Source of the DNA: CAUPWF01 sp036656795
GTDB lineage: Bacteria; Bacillota; Clostridia; Lachnospirales; Lachnospiraceae
DNA length: 64,000 nt
Assembly: GCA_036656795.1 (NCBI GenBank)
Contig: JAVXHR010000002.1
Location: 1 to 64,000, forward strand
Direction: 5' to 3'
Part shown: positions 24,531 to 34,294 of the stretch, in pieces
Numbering within the stretch: the stretch's first letter is position 1
Layout: every line of letters begins with the position of its first letter
The notes under the pieces: model-generated
What the model saw: only the letters and a program-made list of their open reading frames with translations
Told to the model about the DNA's origin: nothing
Database searches by the model: none
Program-made: the position numbers and the translations under genes

Positions 24531-25922
24531 CTATGATTGCCATCTCCACCCTACACAATATTTGTTTTTTAAAGTTCCATTTGATAATTTGCCCCATCCT
24601 AAAGGGTACGAGTTAACAAGTACGAGATACCAACCCTTTTCAGACAAAATCACCTTATCTGTGACTTCGATCGTTTCTCCTTTAAGATAGCGAAAAACGC
24701 GTTGATCTGTAACTTCTAGATTAATACAGGACTGGTAAGTATCTTTCTGTAGACACATAGCTAGATGTTGGCTTGGTTCAAATCGTTTTTTTTTCATATC
24801 CCCTAAGTATAATCCTGTTCGTAAAAATCGGAGTCCTTTCAGTTCGGGCATGTCCTTCGGAAGATAATAGATACGTTCCTCTTGTATATACAATCGATTC
24901 CAATCCATGTCCCATGATATTTTTTCAAAAAAATCATAGAACTCCTTGGTGATTTTATCTGTGATTTTTTGTGTTGATTTTATTTTGGGGCAGAATGAAT
25001 TCAAAGGTTTTGACTCTTTTTTTAATAGCGCAAGATAATGTCCTTCTCCTTGCATCTTATGTGGCCAAATACGTACTGTCTTTTCATATGCACTGTCATG
25101 GGTATTTGTTACTTCAGGATATCCATGATCAAAATCCTTATACGGTTTCATATCCATAATAGTAAATTCCGATAATTCTTGTATCAGATATTCTATCAGC
25201 TGTTCATTTTCTTGTGGATCAAACGTGCAGGTAGAATAGAGCAACATACCACCTGGTTTCAACATATGACCTGCTTGTATAATAATCTCACGTTGTATCT
25301 TTGCAAAGTAGGTCGGCCCATGTTCTTCCCAAGCATTCACCATCTTCTTATCTTTACGAAACATGCCTTCTCCTGAACAAGGTGCATCAACTAATATCTT
25401 ATCAAAATATGACTCAAAATATGTAATCAGCTTTTGTGGTTCTTCGCTTAATACCAATACATTGGATATACCAAATAATTCTATGTTTTTAAGCAATCCT
25501 TTAGCTCTTGAATTGCTAATATCATTTGCAACCAAGACCCCATTGCCTAATAATCTAGCACCTAATTCTGTGGATTTCCCACCAGGTGCCGCACATAAAT
25601 CAAGTACCTTATCTCCCGGACAAATGGGTAGACGATCTGCCGGTGTCATAGCACTTGGTTCTTGAAGATAATACAAGCCTGCATAATAATAGGGGTGCTT
25701 TGCCGGCTGTATCTTGGTCCCATCATAATAGAATCCATTCGTAATCCATGGAATTGGAGTTAATGGAAATGGACTGATTTCCAAGAATTTATCAACTGAT
25801 ATCTTCTGTGTATTGACTCGCAATCCATAGAACCTTGGTTGTTCATAGCATTGTATATATGCATCAAATTCATCTTTCAGCAATGTCTTTATTTTATATT
25901 CAAAATCAAGTGGTAAATTCAT
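24531..25922 (-). CDS. RsmB/RsmF-type rRNA cytosine-5 methyltransferase
   Basis: This SAM-dependent methyltransferase of the NOL1/NOP2/sun family methylates rRNA cytosines. Motifs include LDLCAAPGGKSTE near residue 107, VDAPCSGEGMFRKD near 180 and the catalytic STCTF near 229; the C-terminal RsmF-type RNA-binding region follows. I start at the ATG at 25922 (463 residues), because GGAG lies 6 bp upstream; the frame opens at 25934 without a site. It heads the run of tightly spaced genes leading to the his cluster. Confidence 0.93.
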   Translation of the reverse strand: MNLPLDFEYKIKTLLKDEFDAYIQCYEQPRFYGLRVNTQKISVDKFLEISPFPLTPIPWITNGFYYDGTKIQPAKHPYYYAGLYYLQEPSAMTPADRLPICPGDKVLDLCAAPGGKSTELGARLLGNGVLVANDISNSRAKGLLKNIELFGISNVLVLSEEPQKLITYFESYFDKILVDAPCSGEGMFRKDKKMVNAWEEHGPTYFAKIQREIIIQAGHMLKPGGMLLYSTCTFDPQENEQLIEYLIQELSEFTIMDMKPYKDFDHGYPEVTNTHDSAYEKTVRIWPHKMQGEGHYLALLKKESKPLNSFCPKIKSTQKITDKITKEFYDFFEKISWDMDWNRLYIQEERIYYLPKDMPELKGLRFLRTGLYLGDMKKKRFEPSQHLAMCLQKDTYQSCINLEVTDQRVFRYLKGETIEVTDKVILSEKGWYLVLVNSYPLGWGKLSNGTLKNKYCVGWRWQS

Positions 25923-25982
25923 ATTGTTCTCCATATTTTAAATTACATCAGCATATATTATAACATAATTCCTCTTGTTTGG

Positions 25983-26687
25983 CTAATAGGCACAAATTAT
26001 TTTTTTATATTGAAGATAGTATAAAACCCAATAAGGATTAACACTGGTTTCTATGTTGTTCGGATAGGTATAGATGCCCATATGAAGATGCACTGGAAAC
26101 ATGCCTTTTGTTCCTTCAGGTCCATATCCGGTATTTCCCATAAATCCCAATATATCCCCTGCATGAACTTTAGTTCCCACTTTAATATCTGCATAAGAAT
26201 CTAAGTGTGCATAATAAAAATATCCCCCATGAGGTGCTAGAATTCCAATCCGATACCCCCCTTTTTCCAACCATCCTTTTTGTGTAATTTCTCCATCTGT
26301 AACACTTAGTATTGGATAAAGACCTGGCTCATTTTTTTGAGCCATGATATCGGTTCCTTCATGTCCTCTTGTTCCACCATAGGTGCGTTTCCACATAAAG
26401 GAATCTACAAATGAAACAATCTGTTTCTGATTATTATTTGCACTTGGAACAGGAAAACACCGAACATCTTCCCATATTTCTTTGGGAACATTGGTAGTAT
26501 CGGCAAGAAAATTCAATTGTTTTTTAAGAAACGGTTTTTCTTTATCTTTCGTTTCATCTAAAAAAGCTTTAACTTTCTTTAAGCTCATAGCACTACAGGT
26601 TTCGAATAATTCATACTGTCCTAATACAATAAAAAGAGCTAATAGCAAAATTAGAATTATAAGATTCCCCATTAATTTTCGCTTCAA
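25983..26687 (-). CDS. Membrane-anchored M23 (LytM) family peptidase
   Basis: The protein has one N-terminal TM anchor (about residues 6-24) and an extracellular M23 metallopeptidase domain. Zinc ligands are visible in GHEGTDI near residue 123 and in HLHMG near 203, so it is probably an active cell-wall endopeptidase. The frame opens at 26735, but AGAGGA precedes a TTG at 26687 that gives a compact anchor MKRKLMGNLIIL; I use that start (234 residues). It is divergent from ylbJ. A sporulation role like SpoIIQ/SpoIIIAH-type factors is possible but unsupported. Confidence 0.85.
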   Translation of the reverse strand: MKRKLMGNLIILILLLALFIVLGQYELFETCSAMSLKKVKAFLDETKDKEKPFLKKQLNFLADTTNVPKEIWEDVRCFPVPSANNNQKQIVSFVDSFMWKRTYGGTRGHEGTDIMAQKNEPGLYPILSVTDGEITQKGWLEKGGYRIGILAPHGGYFYYAHLDSYADIKVGTKVHAGDILGFMGNTGYGPEGTKGMFPVHLHMGIYTYPNNIETSVNPYWVLYYLQYKKIICAY

Positions 26688-26795
26688 TTCTATTCCTCTA
26701 ATCCTTTTTATTTCTACTATATGTGGCAAAAACATGGAATATCACTGACATCAAATCCATAAACTATGAAAAAGGATTCTGCAGAGGTGTCATGC

Positions 26796-27752
26796 ATGAA
26801 ACGGTTGATTATACCAATTCTGTTGATAATAACATTTGTATGTATGCTTTGTTTTCCATCATTTGTATTTACCGGCGCCCGTAATGGACTTTTATTATGG
26901 TTTCAAATTGTAGTACCAACTCTACTTCCATTTATTGTACTATCTAATCTGCTTATGAATACATCTACTATGCATTATATTACAGCAATATCAGCTCCTG
27001 TATTACAGCGAATTTTCAAAGTATCCATTCCCGGATGCTTCGCAATTGTAACCGGATTTTTATGTGGATATCCTATGGGAGCTAAAGTAATTAGTGATCT
27101 GTTAAAACGTCAAGAAATTTCGGTAATAGAAGGACAATATCTATTATCTTTTTGTAATAATGCTAGTCCTATGTTTTTAATAAGCTTTGTATTAATTCAA
27201 CAGTTTCATAAGACCTTTTTAATATTGCCCGCTGTATTTCTAAGCTTACTTGCACCAATTTTGTGCAGTTTTCTTTTTCGACAACTACATCATGAAACAG
27301 TGGCGCACATTATAAAAATTAAGAAAAGAGCCTCACAAAAGAAATCTGTTGTTACTTTTTTTCATCTTTTGGATGATAGCATGATGAATGCTTTTGAAGT
27401 CATCGTAAAAATCGGTGGTTACATTATTCTTTTTTCGATTCTAATCACACTTTTATCAGAAGAATCCATACTGCCAAACAGGATTTTACAGCAACCTATG
27501 TACCAGATGGTGCTTCCTTTTCTAGAAATCACCAATGGAATTACTTTAATCAGTCATAGTTCGTTACAAATTGAGTTTCAATATATCTTTGCCCTTAGTT
27601 TAGTGAGTTTTGGTGGTTGGTGCTCCATTGCACAGACAATGTCAATGTTGGAACATACACCATTGAAGATTAATATCTACATAATAGAAAAGCTGATTAC
27701 CATGTTGGTAACCAGCTTATTAGCTTCACTTTATCTACATATCATCGGTTAA
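26796..27752 (+). CDS. ylbJ: Sporulation integral membrane protein YlbJ
   Basis: The 318-residue multi-spanning protein has two nucleoside-recognition (Gate) domains and the conserved GFLCGYPMGAKV near residues 87-98 and FCNNASPMFL near 119-128. YlbJ contributes to spore formation in Bacillus and Clostridia, where it lies beside rsmD-coaD as here. The frame opens at 26766, but AGAGGTG precedes the ATG at 26796. Its end overlaps the convergent coiled-coil gene by 18 bp, leaving no room for a terminator. Confidence 0.88.
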   Translation: MKRLIIPILLIITFVCMLCFPSFVFTGARNGLLLWFQIVVPTLLPFIVLSNLLMNTSTMHYITAISAPVLQRIFKVSIPGCFAIVTGFLCGYPMGAKVISDLLKRQEISVIEGQYLLSFCNNASPMFLISFVLIQQFHKTFLILPAVFLSLLAPILCSFLFRQLHHETVAHIIKIKKRASQKKSVVTFFHLLDDSMMNAFEVIVKIGGYIILFSILITLLSEESILPNRILQQPMYQMVLPFLEITNGITLISHSSLQIEFQYIFALSLVSFGGWCSIAQTMSMLEHTPLKINIYIIEKLITMLVTSLLASLYLHIIG

Positions 27753-28334
27753 TTCATCTCCACCAAACTCTGCTTGTATTCCTTGATCAGATTTTTCTGG
27801 AACATTTAATTCAGAACGATTACTTTGTACAACTGCATAACATTCTTGTAATGAATTCATAAGACCATCATATTTCGCCGCATACGTATCTAATGTATGT
27901 CCAATAATATTCTCTGCATTTGCCATAAGATCATCAGTATACTGCATTGCTCCAATTCGAATATCATTGGCATCCGAGGTCGCATTATCCAATATCTGTT
28001 GTGCTTGTTCTGTTGCAGTTGCAACCACATCATTCGCCTGTGAATAAGCCTGTTGCATAATCTCGTGTTCACTCACTAATTCTGTGGTATGAATCTGTGC
28101 TTCTTCAATCATACTTTCTGCTTTTGACTGCGCATCAGCTAAAATAGCATCTTTATTTGCAATAATTTTCTGATAACGTTTGATTTCATCAGGTGTTTTC
28201 ATACGAAGTTCGCGCAATAATTCGTCCATCTGATCCTTATTTACAATGATCTTAGCTGTAGACAATGGCTGGAATTTACAACTATCAATATACTCTTCAA
28301 TCTCCTCAATAATTTGTTCAATACGACTACTCAT
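27735..28334 (-). CDS. Coiled-coil protein, function unknown (DivIVA/ATPase-subunit-like)
   Basis: The 199-residue protein is largely helical, with a predicted coiled coil over about residues 50-160 rich in Ala, Gln and Glu, and an acidic tail. It has a weak resemblance to DivIVA/GpsB and V-ATPase subunit H-like proteins, insufficient to name it. Its start overlaps the coaD stop by 4 bp, so it is translationally coupled to coaD. Convergent with ylbJ. Confidence 0.72.
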   Translation of the reverse strand: MSSRIEQIIEEIEEYIDSCKFQPLSTAKIIVNKDQMDELLRELRMKTPDEIKRYQKIIANKDAILADAQSKAESMIEEAQIHTTELVSEHEIMQQAYSQANDVVATATEQAQQILDNATSDANDIRIGAMQYTDDLMANAENIIGHTLDTYAAKYDGLMNSLQECYAVVQSNRSELNVPEKSDQGIQAEFGGDELTDDM

Positions 28335-28828
28335 ACTTTACACTCTCCTTTTTCTTTCATTTTATCCGCTATTTTATCAACCACGACTTTGGGCACAAAT
28401 TGTTTAATATCCCCTCCAAAGGCTGCCACCTCTTTTACCGTGGTGGAACTTAGATATGAATACTCTAAGCTGGTTGTTAAAAACATTGTTTCAATATTTG
28501 AATCAAGTTTATGATTTGTCTGTGACATCTGTAATTCATATTCAAAATCGGTAATTGCTCGTAATCCACGCACAATAACCTTTGCATTCATTTCCTTTGC
28601 AAAGTCAACCAATAATCCTTCGAATGGAATTATTTTTATATTTGGTAACTCTTTCGTTACTTCCTCTAACATATTAACACGTTCTTCTACAGAAAACAAC
28701 GGGCTTTTTGCTTTATTACGCAATACACCAATGATTAATTCGTCCACCAATTTCCCAGATCGAATAATGACATCAAGATGCCCAAATGTAACCGGATCAA
28801 AACTTCCCGGATAGATTGCTCTTAACAT
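28331..28828 (-). CDS. coaD: Pantetheine-phosphate adenylyltransferase CoaD
   Basis: CoaD transfers AMP to 4'-phosphopantetheine, the penultimate step of coenzyme A synthesis. The 165-residue length is standard. The nucleotidyltransferase signature GSFDPVTFGH is at residues 8-17 and the ATP-contacting YSYLSSTTVKE is near residue 123. It overlaps rsmD by 7 bp. rsmD-coaD-ylbJ is a conserved Firmicute neighbourhood. Confidence 0.97.
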   Translation of the reverse strand: MLRAIYPGSFDPVTFGHLDVIIRSGKLVDELIIGVLRNKAKSPLFSVEERVNMLEEVTKELPNIKIIPFEGLLVDFAKEMNAKVIVRGLRAITDFEYELQMSQTNHKLDSNIETMFLTTSLEYSYLSSTTVKEVAAFGGDIKQFVPKVVVDKIADKMKEKGECKV

Positions 28829-29391
28829 ATCGAATGAGTCCCTTCCAGTTCAAGAAAAACATGAACATTGTTTTTATATTCTTTACGTTTAATCAGATGA
28901 TATCCAAAAGATTCTATATAAGAAAAGTCTGTGTCTTTTGATGCTTCTACCACAAGCTCGGTATCTTCTGTTATCAATGTAGACTCTGCGAGATATTCCA
29001 GAACTGCTTTTTCCAGTAACTGCTCATAAGGTGGATCCATATAGATGAAATCAAATTGTTTTTGACCTTCTAATTTTCGTAAAGCAGTCATCACATCTGT
29101 AGACATCAAGGACGCTTTTTCTTCTAATCCGGTAACCAATAGATTTTGTTTAATACATTCCATTGCTTTTGGATTATATTCCACAAAAACAGCTTCTTTT
29201 GCACCACGACTCAACGCTTCAATTCCAATACCACCACTCCCACTAAATAAATCCAAGAAAACAGAATCATACAAATCAGGAGCAATCATATTAAATAATG
29301 TTTCTTTAATGCGATCCGTTGTCGGACGTGTATCAAATCCGTCTAACGTCTTTAATTGTAAACGTTTTGCTCTTCCTGCAATTACTCTCAT
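28822..29391 (-). CDS. rsmD: 16S rRNA (guanine966-N2)-methyltransferase RsmD
   Basis: RsmD methylates G966 of 16S rRNA. The frame opens at 29463, but the family start MRVIAGRAKR is the ATG at 29391, with AAGGGG upstream, giving 189 residues. The SAM-binding LDLFSGSGGIGIEALSRG is near residue 44 and the catalytic MDPPYE near 123. It is coupled to coaD. Confidence 0.95.
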   Translation of the reverse strand: MRVIAGRAKRLQLKTLDGFDTRPTTDRIKETLFNMIAPDLYDSVFLDLFSGSGGIGIEALSRGAKEAVFVEYNPKAMECIKQNLLVTGLEEKASLMSTDVMTALRKLEGQKQFDFIYMDPPYEQLLEKAVLEYLAESTLITEDTELVVEASKDTDFSYIESFGYHLIKRKEYKNNVHVFLELEGTHSIC

Positions 29392-29500
29392 AACTTTCCC
29401 CTTATATGGGAATGCGATTTCCCTTATGTAATAATAGACTTCTTGCTTATTATACGAATTCATGTAAAAAAAGTCAATGAATGATAGAAAATCTTAATAA

Positions 29501-29534
29501 AAAAGCATTCGGAACAATTTTTCCGAATGCTTTT
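29501..29534. terminator. Terminator between the SASP gene and rsmD
   Basis: A 14-bp stem, AAAAGCATTCGGAA with its complement, and a 6-nt loop are followed by T-tracts on both strands. It ends the SASP gene transcript on the minus strand. Confidence 0.88.
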
Positions 29535-29544
29535 TTATTATTGT

Positions 29545-29751
29545 TTATTTGCCTGACATTTGTTTTTCTTGCTGTTCAATCATTTTCTTAACCATATAAC
29601 CACCAACAGAACCGTTTTGTCTTGAAGTTAAATCCCCATTATAACCATCTGTTAACGGAACTCCTAATTCGCTTGCTACCTCATATTTGAATTTGTCTAA
29701 TGCACCCTTTGCTTCCGGTACGGCTGTTCTATTAGATGAACGACTTGCCAT
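29545..29751 (-). CDS. Alpha/beta-type small acid-soluble spore protein
   Basis: These proteins coat and protect spore DNA and are degraded by the GPR protease during germination. The 68-residue protein contains the GPR site region EVASELGV near residues 24-31 and the second conserved block NGDLTSRQNGSVGGYMVKKMI near 38-58. AAAGGAGG precedes the ATG. It is direct evidence that the organism, or its recent ancestor, forms endospores. Expression is expected from a SigG promoter, which I could not place with confidence. Confidence 0.95.
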   Translation of the reverse strand: MASRSSNRTAVPEAKGALDKFKYEVASELGVPLTDGYNGDLTSRQNGSVGGYMVKKMIEQQEKQMSGK

Positions 29752-29809
29752 GATAATTCCTCCTTTGGTAATTCATATTTTTTTGTTACAACCATAGTAT
29801 ATGGAAGAT

Positions 29810-31834
29810 TTATAAACTTACACTAGAAGTTCTTGCATGTTTTGTCATATTTTGATAATTTTCAAGGTCATAAACATCAGCAGCTTCACTGGCTCTCCCA
29901 AGTAAAGCTGCATCTTGATAGACATCGCCTAAACAAAAATCCATCAGACCACTTTGCTTGATTCCAAACAAATCTCCTGGACCACGTAATTTAAGATCTT
30001 CACTTGCAATCTTAAATCCATCATTGGTCTGTTTCAAGATGTCTAATCTTTGCTTTGTTTCTTTTGATTTTGAACCACTCATAAAGATACAGTAAGACTG
30101 ATGATTTCCTCTTCCAACACGTCCACGTAGCTGATGTAATTGTGCCAGTCCAAACCGTTCTGCATTTTCTATCATCATAACCGTTGCATTTGGAACATCA
30201 ATCCCAACTTCAATCACGGTAGTAGACACAAGCACATGAATCTGATTTGCAATGAAACGAGCCATAATACCGTCCTTCTCTGTCTGGTTCATCTTCCCAT
30301 GTAAATATGCAATACTCACATTGCTTCCTAATTTTTCTTGTAATGTTCTAGAATAATCCATCACATTTTCAGCTTCCAAATGTTCACTTTCTTCTACCAT
30401 CGGACAAATGATATAACATTGCCGTCCCTGGCATACTTGTTCATTTATAAATGCATATGCTGTTTTTCTATAAGATGGTTCAACTACACAATTTTTTATC
30501 GGAAGTCTATTCGCCGGAAGCTCATCAATTACAGAAATATCTAGATCACCATATATAATAATCGCCAATGTTCTCGGAATCGGAGTTGCACTCATAACCA
30601 AGATATGTGGTTGTTTCCCCTTACATGTAAATAATTCTCGTTGTCTTACACCAAAACGATGCTGCTCATCGGTAATTACCAATGCCAGATTTTTATATTC
30701 TACTTTTTCTTGAATAAGTGCATGGGTTCCAATAATAATCTGAGCTTGTCCATTTGCAATTGAAGTCCTTGCCTGTTGTTTTTCTTTTGCTTTCATGGAA
30801 CCAGTTAATAACACAATATGTAAGGGAATCTGATATGTCAAAAGCAGCTTCCCGATAGACGCGTAATGTTGCCTTGCCAGTACTTCTGTAGGAGCCATCA
30901 TTGCACCTTGATATCCATTTAATCCCACAAGAAATAATCCAAGTACAGCAATAATAGTCTTCCCTGATCCTACATCACCTTGTATTAATCGGGACATCAC
31001 GGATGCACCCATCATATCTTTTTTAATCTCATTCCATACTCTTTTTTGTGCAGTTGTCAATTCATATGGCAACGCTTTTAGAAATTCAGAAATAATTGCA
31101 GGTTCTGATAATTTATAAGGATTATTTTCTTTTTCCGTTCCAGATTTCAACACCCGCATGGATAAGATAAATTGTAAGAATTCTTCAAACACAAGACGTT
31201 CTCTGGCCTGATAGAATTCTTCTTTATTCACCGGAAAATGAATTCCTTGAAGTGCTGCCTGATAAGAAACGAAATGGTAGTGCTTACGAAGTTCCTCCGG
31301 AAGTGTATCCTGTAAAGTTGGGATTTGTTCCAATGATTGTTTGATTGCCTTTGTAATTGTATGATTGGTAATGCCGGAAGTTAAGGAATACATTGGTTGT
31401 AATGTGTTCAACTTTTGTTGATACAATTCCCCTGGGCAAAACACTTCAGGATGCTCCATAACCCAAGCATCCTGTTTTTGACGTACAAATCCACGTAATG
31501 TGACCTTTGCACCATTTTGTAATGTATGTTTTAAAAACGGCATATGAAACCATATCACCCGTAAGATTCCGGTCTGATCTCTAAGATACAGTGATGTAAT
31601 CTGCTTTTTAGATGTTCCGAGCACTTGTGGTCTTCCCTGAATTGTACCATTCACTGTAAGGGTTCGTTCTTCATAAATATCTTGAATAAGCGTAGGCTCT
31701 TCATACACTTCATATCCTCGAGGATAATAATGTAACAAATCATCAATAGTTACTACCTCTAATTTGCGAAATAACTGTTCTGTCTTTTCACCAATACCTT
31801 TTAATGTTCCAATAGTTGAGTCTTTCGTCATCAT
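29810..31834 (-). CDS. recG: ATP-dependent DNA helicase RecG
   Basis: RecG remodels stalled replication forks and branched DNA. The 674-residue protein has an N-terminal OB-fold wedge domain (about 55-150), a superfamily 2 helicase core with GDVGSGKT near residue 287 and DEQHRFG near 391, and the C-terminal RGRVGRG motif near 577. The start lies 3 bp after the FakA-like gene's stop. This yloU-yloV-recG order is common in Firmicutes. Confidence 0.97.
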   Translation of the reverse strand: MMTKDSTIGTLKGIGEKTEQLFRKLEVVTIDDLLHYYPRGYEVYEEPTLIQDIYEERTLTVNGTIQGRPQVLGTSKKQITSLYLRDQTGILRVIWFHMPFLKHTLQNGAKVTLRGFVRQKQDAWVMEHPEVFCPGELYQQKLNTLQPMYSLTSGITNHTITKAIKQSLEQIPTLQDTLPEELRKHYHFVSYQAALQGIHFPVNKEEFYQARERLVFEEFLQFILSMRVLKSGTEKENNPYKLSEPAIISEFLKALPYELTTAQKRVWNEIKKDMMGASVMSRLIQGDVGSGKTIIAVLGLFLVGLNGYQGAMMAPTEVLARQHYASIGKLLLTYQIPLHIVLLTGSMKAKEKQQARTSIANGQAQIIIGTHALIQEKVEYKNLALVITDEQHRFGVRQRELFTCKGKQPHILVMSATPIPRTLAIIIYGDLDISVIDELPANRLPIKNCVVEPSYRKTAYAFINEQVCQGRQCYIICPMVEESEHLEAENVMDYSRTLQEKLGSNVSIAYLHGKMNQTEKDGIMARFIANQIHVLVSTTVIEVGIDVPNATVMMIENAERFGLAQLHQLRGRVGRGNHQSYCIFMSGSKSKETKQRLDILKQTNDGFKIASEDLKLRGPGDLFGIKQSGLMDFCLGDVYQDAALLGRASEAADVYDLENYQNMTKHARTSSVSL

Positions 31835-31837
31835 CCT

Positions 31838-33499
31838 CTATTCCACTGATAAAATATAATAGTAAATTGGTTGACCACCCCAATGAGAATCCACATCTAA
31901 GTTAGGATATAATCTTTCTATCTCTGTAGTAAATTTTTCTGCATCTGTTGTGGACACTTCATCTCCATAGTACAAACTAATCAATTCAGAATCTTCATTC
32001 ACAATCTGTCCCAACATCTCTTTGGCTGCACTTTCTACCGAAGTACTAACAGATAAGATACCATGATCCCCAATTCCCATAATATCACCTTCATGAATTT
32101 CCTTATTATCAATTTTTGTATCACGTACTGCATATGTCACCTGACCGGTCTGCACATTTTGAATCTCCTGCAACATGTTTTCTTCGTTTGACTTTACATC
32201 AGAGCCCGGATTAAAGTTAATAATTGCAGTAATTCCTTGTGGAACCGTCTTTGTTGGAATTACAATAACTTCTTTCTCTTTTACCAATGCCTGCGCTTGG
32301 TTTGCAGCTAATATTATATTCTTATTATTTGGTAAGATAAACACACTGTCAGCATTGACATGTTCGATTGCATTCAACATATCTTCTGTACTTGGATTCA
32401 TTGTCTGACCACCTTCGATAATGTAGTCTGCCCCAAGTTCTTTGAAGATATTATTAAGTCCTTCACCAACGGATACAGCAATAAATCCCATAGGTTTTCT
32501 TGGTTCCAATTTTTTATCTTCTTTTTGTTGTGCTAAAACTTTTTCCGCATCACGAATTAGTTTTTCTTCATGTTCTTCTCGCATATTATCAATTTTCATA
32601 CGAGATAGTTGTCCATAAGTCAGGGCTTTTTGTATTGCAAGTCCTGGATCATTGGTGTGAACATGCACTTTTATAATCTCATCATCTGCAACACATACAA
32701 TAGAATCACCAATAGATTCTAAAAATGATTTAAATTTTAATTCTTCTTTTTCCGTAAATTCTTTTTCTGCTAATATAATAAATTCTGTACAGTAGCCAAA
32801 TTTAATATTTGCTGTTGTATCTGCACTAATTCTTGTAATCGTTGTTCTTGCATCTGGTGCAATTGCACTGTAATCAATTTCTTTCCCTTGAAATGCATCA
32901 TAGGCACCTTTAATCACTTCCAGCAAGCCCTGTCCACCAGAATCTACGACACCTGCTTCTTTTAAGACAGGGAGCATATCTGGAGTCTTAGAAAGGACAT
33001 GTTCTGCATGTTGAATAATCTTGGGAATGAAGATTTCAAAATCATCTGTTTCCATTGCTAATTCTAATGCTTTATCTGCAATTCCTCTTGCAACGGTCAG
33101 TATAGTACCTTCTTTTGGCTTCATAACAGCCTTATAAGCTGTTTCTTTTGCTTTTTCGCATGCATTTGCCATAGTCATAACATCAATTTCTTTAGAATCT
33201 TTAATTCCTTTAGTAAACCCACGGAACAATTGAGATAAGATAACACCGGAATTTCCTCTTGCGCCACGTAATGAACCAGATGAGATTGCTTTTGCCAACA
33301 GTTTCATATCCGGTTTGTCCAATGAAGTTACTTCTTTTGCTGCCGCAAGAATAGTAAGAGACATATTCGTTCCAGTATCACCATCTGGAACAGGGAATAC
33401 ATTCAATTCATTGATAAATTCTTTTTGTGCTTCAATATTACTTGCACCTGCTAAAAACATCTTTGCAAGCATATCTACTTTAATAGTTTTTGTTGCCAC
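31838..33499 (-). CDS. DAK2/DegV-linked kinase, FakA-like
   Basis: The 553-residue protein has an N-terminal Dha kinase L-type ATP-binding domain with PVPDGDTGTNM near residues 36-46 and GARGNSGVILSQ near 78-89, followed by a middle domain and a DegV/FakA-type C-terminal domain. FakA phosphorylates fatty acids presented by FakB for phospholipid synthesis, by analogy with Staphylococcus; no fakB is in the window. The start codon is GTG with AGGAGG upstream. It follows the Asp23 gene and precedes recG. Confidence 0.9.
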   Translation of the reverse strand: MATKTIKVDMLAKMFLAGASNIEAQKEFINELNVFPVPDGDTGTNMSLTILAAAKEVTSLDKPDMKLLAKAISSGSLRGARGNSGVILSQLFRGFTKGIKDSKEIDVMTMANACEKAKETAYKAVMKPKEGTILTVARGIADKALELAMETDDFEIFIPKIIQHAEHVLSKTPDMLPVLKEAGVVDSGGQGLLEVIKGAYDAFQGKEIDYSAIAPDARTTITRISADTTANIKFGYCTEFIILAEKEFTEKEELKFKSFLESIGDSIVCVADDEIIKVHVHTNDPGLAIQKALTYGQLSRMKIDNMREEHEEKLIRDAEKVLAQQKEDKKLEPRKPMGFIAVSVGEGLNNIFKELGADYIIEGGQTMNPSTEDMLNAIEHVNADSVFILPNNKNIILAANQAQALVKEKEVIVIPTKTVPQGITAIINFNPGSDVKSNEENMLQEIQNVQTGQVTYAVRDTKIDNKEIHEGDIMGIGDHGILSVSTSVESAAKEMLGQIVNEDSELISLYYGDEVSTTDAEKFTTEIERLYPNLDVDSHWGGQPIYYYILSVE

Positions 33500-33516
33500 C
33501 GTAAGTTCCTCCTTAA

Positions 33517-33876
33517 TTAGTCAATTACTCTGACACCTTCTACAAAGATATTAATTTTATCTACAGGCATGTCAGCAAATTCTTCAACTTTGTACTTCAC
33601 ATTGCTGATTAAGTTATCACTTACAGCAGAAATACTAACACCATATGCAACGATTACATGGAAATCGAGTGTAATTCTATTTTCATCAGAAATAAAGACT
33701 TGAATTCCGTGTGTTAAACTGTCTATCTTCAATAGTCTAACCATACCATCTTTCATATTGACTGCCGCCATACCTACGATACCAAAGCATTCCACTGCTA
33801 CAGAACCTGCATATTTTGCAATTACCTTAGGGTCTACAGTAACAATTCCAAGATCCGTACTCATACTTCCCTTCAT
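33517..33876 (-). CDS. Asp23/Gls24 family envelope stress protein
   Basis: The 119-residue protein matches the YloU-type Asp23 family: an alpha/beta domain with VAVECFGIVGMAAV near residues 26-40 and a C-terminal VDKINIFVEGVRV. Members associate with the cell envelope, and deletion affects stress responses; the biochemical role is unknown. GGAGG precedes the ATG. It is in its standard location between rpmB and the FakA-like gene. Confidence 0.92.
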   Translation of the reverse strand: MKGSMSTDLGIVTVDPKVIAKYAGSVAVECFGIVGMAAVNMKDGMVRLLKIDSLTHGIQVFISDENRITLDFHVIVAYGVSISAVSDNLISNVKYKVEEFADMPVDKINIFVEGVRVID

Positions 33877-33965
33877 ATCTATTTCCTCCGCTTCTTCATG
33901 GATTTATTTTTACACATTTAACATATGCATTATACTATTTTTTACACGTTTTTACAACAATTTCT

Positions 33966-33999
33966 AAAAAAAAGGAGATGATTGCATAACAATCATCCC
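33966..33999 (-). terminator. rpmB terminator
   Basis: On the minus strand GGGATGATTG and CAATCATCTCC pair around a 5-nt loop (stem core 33977-33997) and are followed by eight T. It ends the short rpmB transcript before the Asp23 gene. Confidence 0.85.
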
Positions 34000-34015
34000 A
34001 TCTTATTTTGCAAAA

Positions 34016-34204
34016 TTAAGCTCTTTCAACTCTGCCAGACTTCAAACATGAAGTACACACATACATCTTCTTTGTAGCGCCACCTTCTGTTTTCACTCTT
34101 ACTGATTTAACATTTGATTTCCACATTTTTGGTGTTTTTCTATGAGAGTGACTTACACTGTTACCGAAGTGAGCACCCTTTTCACAAATAGCACATTTAG
34201 CCAT
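34016..34204 (-). CDS. rpmB: 50S ribosomal protein L28
   Basis: The 62-residue L28 is of the zinc-ribbon type, with cysteines in MAKCAIC and VCTSC. The frame reaches 34213 through a GTG, but the ATG at 34204 gives the family start and has AGGAGG at good spacing. It has its own promoter and terminator and so forms a single-gene unit. The cysteine pairs imply zinc binding; many Firmicutes also carry zinc-free L28 copies made under zinc starvation. Confidence 0.97.
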   Translation of the reverse strand: MAKCAICEKGAHFGNSVSHSHRKTPKMWKSNVKSVRVKTEGGATKKMYVCTSCLKSGRVERA

Positions 34205-34258
34205 GATTTGCACCTCCTAACGATCTTAATAGTCTTTTACAGACTCACAACAATAGTT

Positions 34259-34287
34259 ATTCTATCAGAAATACAATAGAATTGCAA
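34259..34287 (-). promoter_or_regulatory. rpmB promoter
   Basis: TTGCAA (34282-34287), a 17-bp spacer and TAGAAT (34259-34264) on the minus strand, about 55 bp upstream of rpmB. A small AGTCT/AGACT hairpin lies in the leader. Confidence 0.65.
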
Positions 34288-34294
34288 GTGTTTT